Source of the DNA: Rothia aeria
GTDB lineage: Bacteria > Actinomycetota > Actinomycetes > Actinomycetales > Micrococcaceae
DNA: 64,000 bases
Direction: 5' to 3'
Assembly (NCBI GenBank): GCA_002355935.1
Contig: AP017895.1
Location: 2,046,001 to 2,110,000, forward strand
This document shows, piece after piece, positions 59,305-64,000 of this stretch. Under the pieces are notes generated by a model. That model had not been told where the DNA came from. It saw nothing but the letters and a program-made list of their open reading frames with translations, and did not search any database. The position numbers and the translations under genes are program-made. The stretch's first letter is position 1; each line of letters opens with the position of its first letter.

Positions 59305-59334
59305 TTATCTAAAACATGCCACAAAGTTAGATAA
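59305..59334. promoter_or_regulatory. Dyad TTATCTAA...TTAGATAA
   Basis: Perfect 8-base arms separated by 14 bases, 95 bases before the SGNH-like gene. It could be an operator or mRNA hairpin; no factor is suggested. Confidence 0.35.
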
Positions 59335-59428
59335 ACAGCCCGTGTACCGCTTATGCTTGTAGTTAGAGAATTTTGCACATAAGGGTGAAGCGCCGGGCGC
59401 TACCACCGATAAAAGAAGAAAGATTCCC

Positions 59429-60027
59429 GTGGAGCAACGCAATATTCGACTCGTAGCCGTCGGCGACGACCTGCTCGCGGGTGTGGGTGACCCCCGCACC
59501 TTAGGCTGGTTCGGTCGTGTCATGGCCCGCACCCCCCACAATAATGCATCTATCACGGCCTATAACTTGGCCGCCCCAACGAAGGCAGTGATCTGCTCAA
59601 TGAACGCTGGTTTGAAGAGGCACGCCGCCGCTTCGCACCCGGTGCCGATAACCGTCTCGTGATAGCCCCCTCCACGTTCGACATTGATCTAGGGCTCACG
59701 AGCGCCCGTTCACGTCTTAACCTGGCGAACATGGTGGATATGGCCTCGCAGAATAACATTAGGGTGCTGGTGGTAGGCCCGCCTCCCACGCTCGACGCTG
59801 AGCGGAACAGGCGCATTGCCGACTTGTCAGCTGCCTACGCAGATGTGGTAACCCGCCGTAACCAGGTGTATGTTGATACCTTTAACCCGCTGCTGCACCA
59901 TGAGCAGTGGCGTAACGATTTGGCGACCAATAACGGGCTGCCTGGGCAGTCCGGGTATGGCCTGATCGCTTGGCTGGTGCTGCACCGCGGCTGGTACTCT
60001 TGGCTGAGTATCCCGGAGCAGCCCTAG
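59429..60027 (+). CDS. SGNH/GDSL-like protein with degenerate catalytic motifs (apparent frameshift near 59575)
   Basis: The N-terminus IRLVAVGDDLLAGVGDPRTLGW aligns with SGNH block I, but the nucleophile position of GDS is Asp. The C-terminal block, usually D-x-x-H-P, reads LPGQSGYGLIAWLV without the His. The frame breaks in CCCC at 59574-59577; one C restores LAAPNEGSDLLNERWFEE, for about 199 residues. No signal peptide is seen. If both substitutions are real the protein is probably not a classical esterase. It starts at the GTG at 59429. Confidence 0.7.
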
Positions 60028-60234
60028 ACCTTTTCTGCGACGCGGATTCTGCGTGTTTTTTCGCTCACTGGCGGCGGATAAGATGCATTCGCGTCATTTT
60101 TATGAAAAAATAAACGGCGTTGCCCTAGTGCTCAGCCCCGTGTCCTGTACCCGGAGCGTGTACCTGAACAGGGCGGTCAGCGGGGTGTGCCTCTTCAGTA
60201 GTGGCGCACCCACCCAAGAATGAAGGAGGCTCGC

Positions 60235-60309
60235 ATGAGCAAGCGCGGTCGCAAGCGTAAGGATCGTCGTAAGAGCGGCGCAAACCACGGTAAGCGCCCC
60301 AACTCTTAA
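60235..60309 (+). CDS. 50S ribosomal protein bL37 (24 residues)
   Basis: A 24-codon ORF with a perfect AAGGAGG before the ATG. The peptide starts MSKRGRKRKD and ends ANHGKRPNS, nearly all Lys, Arg, Gly and Ser. This fits the very small actinobacterial ribosomal protein bL37, first seen in mycobacterial ribosome structures. As remembered from Mycobacterium its gene also sits next to sigH/rshA, here sigR/rsrA. It has its own terminator. Confidence 0.85.
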   Translation: MSKRGRKRKDRRKSGANHGKRPNS

Positions 60310-60330
60310 GGTCGCTTTGCATACGTTATG

Positions 60331-60362
60331 AACCCCGGTGTTTCTCAGCGCCGGGGTTTTGC
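60331..60362 (+). terminator. Terminator after bL37
   Basis: Arms AACCCCGG (60331-60338) and CCGGGGTT (60351-60358), then TTGCTTT. Confidence 0.75.
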
Positions 60363-60381
60363 TTTACCAGCAAGCCCCACA

Positions 60382-60408
60382 GGGAATAAAACCTACCGCA
60401 GTTTTGTT
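60382..60408 (+). promoter_or_regulatory. SigR/SigH-type autoregulatory promoter
   Basis: GGGAAT at 60382-60387 and GTT at 60406-60408 are separated by exactly 18 bases. This is the GGAAT-N18-GTT consensus of the SigR/SigH thiol-stress regulon, about 90 bases before the sigR start. Confidence 0.8.
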
Positions 60409-60497
60409 GGATCCACCAGGAACACCCGGTGCAGGTATGCTGGAGGAAGACCCTGAACGCAGATGTGCCGTCCTGGTGGCGGCAGGAAAGAGAGCAG

Positions 60498-61127
60498 ATG
60501 AGCGAGATTAACGCCGCTGAGGCGACGAAGACTCTCGACAGCCGTGAGCTCCGCACCCGTTTCACCACAGATGCGATGCAGTACGTGGATCAGCTGTACG
60601 CTGCTGCACTGCGGATGAGCCGCAACCCCGCCGACGCTGAAGACCTCGTGCAGGAAACCTACACGAAGGCGTTCGCCTCATTCCACCAATTCAAGCAGGG
60701 CACGAACCTGAAGGCCTGGCTGTACCGCATCCTCACGAACACTTACATTAACCTGTACCGCAAACGCCAGCGTGAACCGCAGACCGCTAACGCTGAGGCC
60801 GTCAATGATTGGCAGCTGGCCCGGGCTGGTGAACATGACGCTGTGGGGTTACGTTCAGCTGAGGCCGATGCGCTTGCCGCTTTACCGGATACCGAGGTGC
60901 GTGAGGCGTTCTCGGCCTTAGCGGAGGATTTTCGGATGGTTGTTTACTATTCCGATGTTGAAGGGTTCAGCTATAAGGAGATCGCCGAGATTATGGATAT
61001 CCCGCTGGGGACGGTCATGTCTCGGCTGCACCGCGGCAGGCGTATTCTGCGTGAAAAACTGGTTGATTATGCCCGTGAGAACGGTGTGCGCCCCTCAACG
61101 ATTGAGAAGGCGCTGAGCAAAAAGTAG
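60498..61127 (+). CDS. sigR: ECF sigma factor, SigR/SigH (thiol-oxidative stress)
   Basis: 209 residues from [12 protein letters not shown] at 60498. Region 2 is [18 protein letters not shown] with [14 protein letters not shown], and region 4 [20 protein letters not shown] then [10 protein letters not shown]. The SigR-type promoter upstream implies positive autoregulation, and the anti-sigma gene follows 34 bases later. Controls thioredoxin and other thiol-redox genes in relatives. An in-frame upstream start at 60429 lies in the 5' leader and is less likely. Confidence 0.94.
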   Translation: MSEINAAEATKTLDSRELRTRFTTDAMQYVDQLYAAALRMSRNPADAEDLVQETYTKAFASFHQFKQGTNLKAWLYRILTNTYINLYRKRQREPQTANAEAVNDWQLARAGEHDAVGLRSAEADALAALPDTEVREAFSALAEDFRMVVYYSDVEGFSYKEIAEIMDIPLGTVMSRLHRGRRILREKLVDYARENGVRPSTIEKALSKK

Positions 61128-61161
61128 TTTTTATTCCAACTGTTAGTGATAAGGAGATCCC

Positions 61162-61422
61162 GTGGAAAAAACAGAGGATTGCGGGGGAAACCCCTGCTCT
61201 GAACAGCTCAAAAGCATCTACGAGTATTTGGATGGTGCCTTAAGCGCCGAGGAGATAGCTCAGTTACAGGAACATCTTGATAATTGTGCGCACTGTGCGG
61301 AGGCCAAGAACCTTGAGGAGCTGGTGCGTGCCAAGATTAAAAGCTCGTGTGCACAGCAGGCTCCGGAGGCGTTGAAGACTAAACTGATGGGGTATATTGA
61401 CGAGCTTTGTGCTACTGCGTAG
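61162..61422 (+). CDS. rsrA: Zinc-binding redox-sensing anti-sigma factor
   Basis: 86 residues from a GTG with AAGGAG. The zinc anti-sigma motif H-x3-C-x2-C is seen as EHLDNCAHC at residues ~38-46, with an upstream Cys in NPCSEQL that can be the third Cys ligand. RsrA releases SigR when its cysteines oxidise to a disulfide and zinc is lost. Co-transcribed with sigR. Confidence 0.92.
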   Translation: MEKTEDCGGNPCSEQLKSIYEYLDGALSAEEIAQLQEHLDNCAHCAEAKNLEELVRAKIKSSCAQQAPEALKTKLMGYIDELCATA

Positions 61423-61550
61423 TACCGTGTCGTACTGTTTCGCGGTGGGACCCACAGGCGGGTGCCCGGTAGAATAGTAGGCGGGGTGGCTGCTGCCCAC
61501 CCGTTATGGCTGATGCCGCGCCGCCTATTAATAAGATTGTGGGGATACAT

Positions 61551-62976
61551 ATGAGTGATACGGCACCCGTTCACCCCGGGGTAACACCGGGTGACTGGCC
61601 GGCCCCCTATTCACTGGTGAACCTGGCGCACGGGCGACGGTACGTATCCCCGGGTCTAAATCACTCACTAACAGGTATCTTCTGCTGGCGGCCATGGCGG
61701 ACTCCCCATCGGTTGTGCACGCCCCGTTACATTCGCGTGACTCTCTGCTGATGATAAAGGCGTTGGAGGCCCTTGGGGCACGTTTTGAGTCTTTAGAGAC
61801 AGACTCACCTTTTGGCCCTGACCTGCGGGTCACTCCCATTGACTTCTCTTCCGCCACCCCGCGTTACAGCACCATTGATTGCGGGCTGGCGGGAACCGTT
61901 ATGCGTTTTGTGCCTGCTCTGGCGGCGTTATTACCTGGCGAGTTCGGCTTCGATGGGGACGCACACGCTCGCAAACGCCCTATGGCTCCCCTGCTCGATG
62001 GCTTGCGCCAACTGGGGTGGATGTACCCTGTGAGGGCGATCAGGCCGACGCGTTACCTTTTACGGTGCAGTCTCCGGGCTTGGCGCAGCGCCCTGTTGAG
62101 GGCTCCGCAATCCCCGAAGTGTGTATTGATGCCAGTGCATCTTCCCAATTCGTTTCGGCTTTTCTGTTGGTGGCCCCGCGTCTGCCGCAGGGGCTGGTGA
62201 TTCGGCACGTTGGGGATGCGGTACCCTCAGTACCGCATATTGAGATGACTGTTGAGACTCTGCGTGAGTTGGGCGTTCGGGTGGAGAGCTCCCCTGAGCA
62301 GTACACATGGGTGGTGCGCCCCGGAGCTATTCGCGGGTTTGAGAAGACGATCGAGCCGGACCTATCAAACGCTGGCCCGTTTCTTGCGGCGGCAACGGTG
62401 ACAGGTACCTCTGTGACGATTCCCGACTGGCCCGCCCCGGCGGGTGACGGTCAGCCTGGCACCACCCAGGGAGGCGATATGTGGCGCGAGCTGCTGCCGA
62501 CGGTCGGTGCGACAGTCTCTTACAGTGAAAAGGGGCTGACGGTCACGGGCTCCCCCGCAGTGGGGGGCGAGAGAGAGTACGTTTTTGACTTGGCACGATG
62601 CGGGGAGCTGGCACCCACGCTAGCCGCCATTTGCGCTTTACTTCCGGCACGTACCGAGCTGCGTGGTATTGCGCATCTGCGTGGGCATGAGACAGACAGG
62701 CTGAAGGCCCTAAGGGTCGAGATTAACCGGTTGGGCGGCTCTGCCGATGAACTTGATGACGGGCTTGTTATTGATGCCCCTGTTCAGCGGGCAGCCACCA
62801 ATGCGGCGGTGACGGTTCGCACCTACGAGGACCACCGTATGGCCACATTCGCGGCGGTACTGGGGCTGCGTGTGCCCGGTGTGGTGGTTGAGAATATTGC
62901 TACCACCGCCAAAACCCTCCCCGATTTTGTTGGCCTGTGGAATAACATGTTGGGCCAGCTGGAAGGGAGCCGCTAG
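61551..62976 (+). CDS. aroA: 3-phosphoshikimate 1-carboxyvinyltransferase (two apparent frameshifts)
   Basis: EPSP synthase of the shikimate pathway. The ATG at 61551 has GGGGA upstream. Motifs: VRIPGSKSLTNRYLLLAA (PEP/shikimate-3-phosphate site), CGLAGTVMRFVPALAA, IDASASSQFVSAFLLVAPR and HRMATFAAVLGL. One base is missing at CC 61622-61623 (restoring NPGARATVRIPGSKS) and one at GGGG 62014-62017 (restoring QLGVDVPCEGDQAD). The repaired length is 475 residues. It shares one base with the rsgA start. Both breaks lie in short homopolymers and are judged sequence errors. Confidence 0.93.
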
Positions 62977-64000
62977 TGGGTTCGTCGCGGCTGAATTCCC
63001 GTGATGTGCTGGACTGGGACGAGTCAGATGTGCGGGTACGCCCCAATAAGCGCGGGTCACGGCCGCGTACGAAAGACCGCCCCGCTCACAAGAGCGCGAT
63101 TCGTGGCCGTGTCATTACGGTGGATCGGGGACGCTGGTCCGTTGTTGTTGCCGAAGGCACCGTGAATGAGCGCACCCTAGTCGCGACCAGGGCCCGTGAG
63201 CTCCGCCGTACCGCAATTGTCACCGGCGATTTCGTGGATGTGGTGGGTGATACCTCCGGCAAGAAAGATACTCTCGCCCGCATCGTGAGGCTAGGTGAGC
63301 GCTCCTGCGTGCTGCGGCGTAGCGCGGATGATACTGACCCAACCGAGCGTGTGGTGGTGGCGAACGCAAACCAGCTGGTGATTGTGGTGGCCGCAGCAAA
63401 CCCTCAGCCCCGCACCGGTTTTATTGACCGTGCCGTAGTGGCTGCGTACGATGCGGGGATTGAGCCCATCCTGTGCGTCACCAAAACCGATATACGCCAC
63501 CCTCAGGAGCTGCTGGACTATTATCAGCGCTCGGGATTACGGATTGTGCTCTCCGCGGCATCTGATGGGCGTGCCCCAAGTGAGGAGGGCGCTGAGGGCC
63601 TCACTACCGGCCCTGTGCGTGAGCTGCTGGGCGATCTGCTGGGGAACGTGTCTGTTCTGTTGGGCCATTCGGGAGTGGGAAAATCCACTCTTGTTAATGC
63701 CCTCACGGGTGCTGAGCGCGCTACCGGGCACGTGAATTCAGTGACTGGGCGGGGGCGGCACACGTCTTCGTCAGCGTTAGCGCTTCAGCCCGCCTCGGAT
63801 GCGGGTGTCGAGGTTCCGCCAGGCACCTGGATTATTGACACCCCGGGCATCCGCTCTTTCGGGTTAGCCCACGTTTCGATGCAGAAGGTTGTGGAGGCAT
63901 TTCCTGACCTTGCCCCCGGTGCGGTAGAGTGCCCTAGGGGGTGCGCCCACACTGATGACTCCTCCGGGTGCGGTATAACCGCCTATGTTGCTCGCGGTGA
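62976..64000 (+). CDS. rsgA: Ribosome small-subunit-dependent GTPase A (3' end off the window)
   Basis: Open from the GTG at 62976 (GAAGGGAG upstream, overlapping the aroA TAG by one base) to the right edge, about 341 codons. An N-terminal OB-fold region is followed by a circularly permuted GTPase: G4 TKTD comes before G1 GHSGVGKST, then GRGRHTSSS and G3 DTPG. The zinc-knuckle start CPRGCAH is near the edge. A 30S maturation GTPase. The aroA-rsgA order is common in actinobacteria. Confidence 0.94.
   Translation, partial: MGSSRLNSRDVLDWDESDVRVRPNKRGSRPRTKDRPAHKSAIRGRVITVDRGRWSVVVAEGTVNERTLVATRARELRRTAIVTGDFVDVVGDTSGKKDTLARIVRLGERSCVLRRSADDTDPTERVVVANANQLVIVVAAANPQPRTGFIDRAVVAAYDAGIEPILCVTKTDIRHPQELLDYYQRSGLRIVLSAASDGRAPSEEGAEGLTTGPVRELLGDLLGNVSVLLGHSGVGKSTLVNALTGAERATGHVNSVTGRGRHTSSSALALQPASDAGVEVPPGTWIIDTPGIRSFGLAHVSMQKVVEAFPDLAPGAVECPRGCAHTDDSSGCGITAYVARG

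Noticed and set aside
3403-62017. Programmed ribosomal frameshifting at the broken genes
   Set aside because: Breaks fall at different kinds of short runs, twice within single genes (parE, pepA, sucB, aroA), without slippery heptamers or downstream pseudoknots, and many sit in genes that are single-frame in all known bacteria.
1-64000. tRNA or rRNA genes
   Set aside because: No gap shows a tRNA-like acceptor/T-arm pattern ending in GTTCGAATC-type sequence, and no rRNA segment was recognised; a covariance-model scan would be decisive.

Overview
The window looks like the chromosome of a high-GC Gram-positive bacterium of the Micrococcaceae, most likely Rothia or a close relative. The evidence is gene content: an E1/E2-fused 2-oxoglutarate decarboxylase (Kgd), a SigR/RsrA-type pair, the 24-residue ribosomal protein bL37, DUF4192, DUF4191 and DUF5998 proteins, a lysine/alanine-rich primary sigma factor, and frequent GTG/TTG starts. 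The genus is inference. No tRNA, rRNA, CRISPR array, insertion sequence or prophage was recognised.

Layout. 1-4173: phosphodiesterase-like gene (cut by the left edge), DUF5998, topoisomerase IV A (parC). 4174-10990: accessory stretch with three tandem TPR paralogues sharing a repeated leader, the last fused to an AT-rich DUF2971 domain, then a 35-codon ORF, a PaiA-like acetyltransferase, an Imm22-like orphan immunity gene, a fourth TPR gene, an NTF2-like gene and a GNAT gene. 11107-17877 (minus): cydA-cydB-cydDC for cytochrome bd oxidase. 18295-20900: parE and a small zinc-ribbon-like DUF7455 gene. 21006-26743 (minus): six tandem DUF1963 (YwqG) paralogues. 26961-31872: small membrane protein, primary sigma factor, DUF4192, PAC2. 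32241-44401: pepA, lpd, sucB, a membrane protein, a membrane pseudokinase, lipB, lipA, DUF4191, RDD, glnA. 44644-48736: sugar-uptake permease, two small genes, acetolactate decarboxylase, HIT and metallo-hydrolase genes. 48984-52458: zur beside znuABC with a Zur-like box. 52526-59167: two CNNM/HlyC-type membrane proteins and kgd. 59429-64000: degenerate SGNH protein, bL37, sigR-rsrA, aroA, rsgA (cut by the right edge).

How it works together. lpd (E3), sucB (E2), kgd (E1/E2-like), lipB and lipA supply 2-oxo-acid dehydrogenase chemistry and its lipoyl cofactor. cydABDC provides a high-affinity terminal oxidase and its assembly exporter. zur-znuABC is a zinc homeostasis unit, and sigR-rsrA a thiol-stress switch with a textbook autoregulatory promoter.

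Sequence quality. Sixteen genes, including normally essential ones (parC, parE, aroA, lipB, kgd), are broken by a total of 21 apparent one-base losses. Nearly all sit in short homopolymers and all are repaired by adding one base. These are most simply sequencing or consensus errors, so the genes are annotated as single CDSs with the break position stated.
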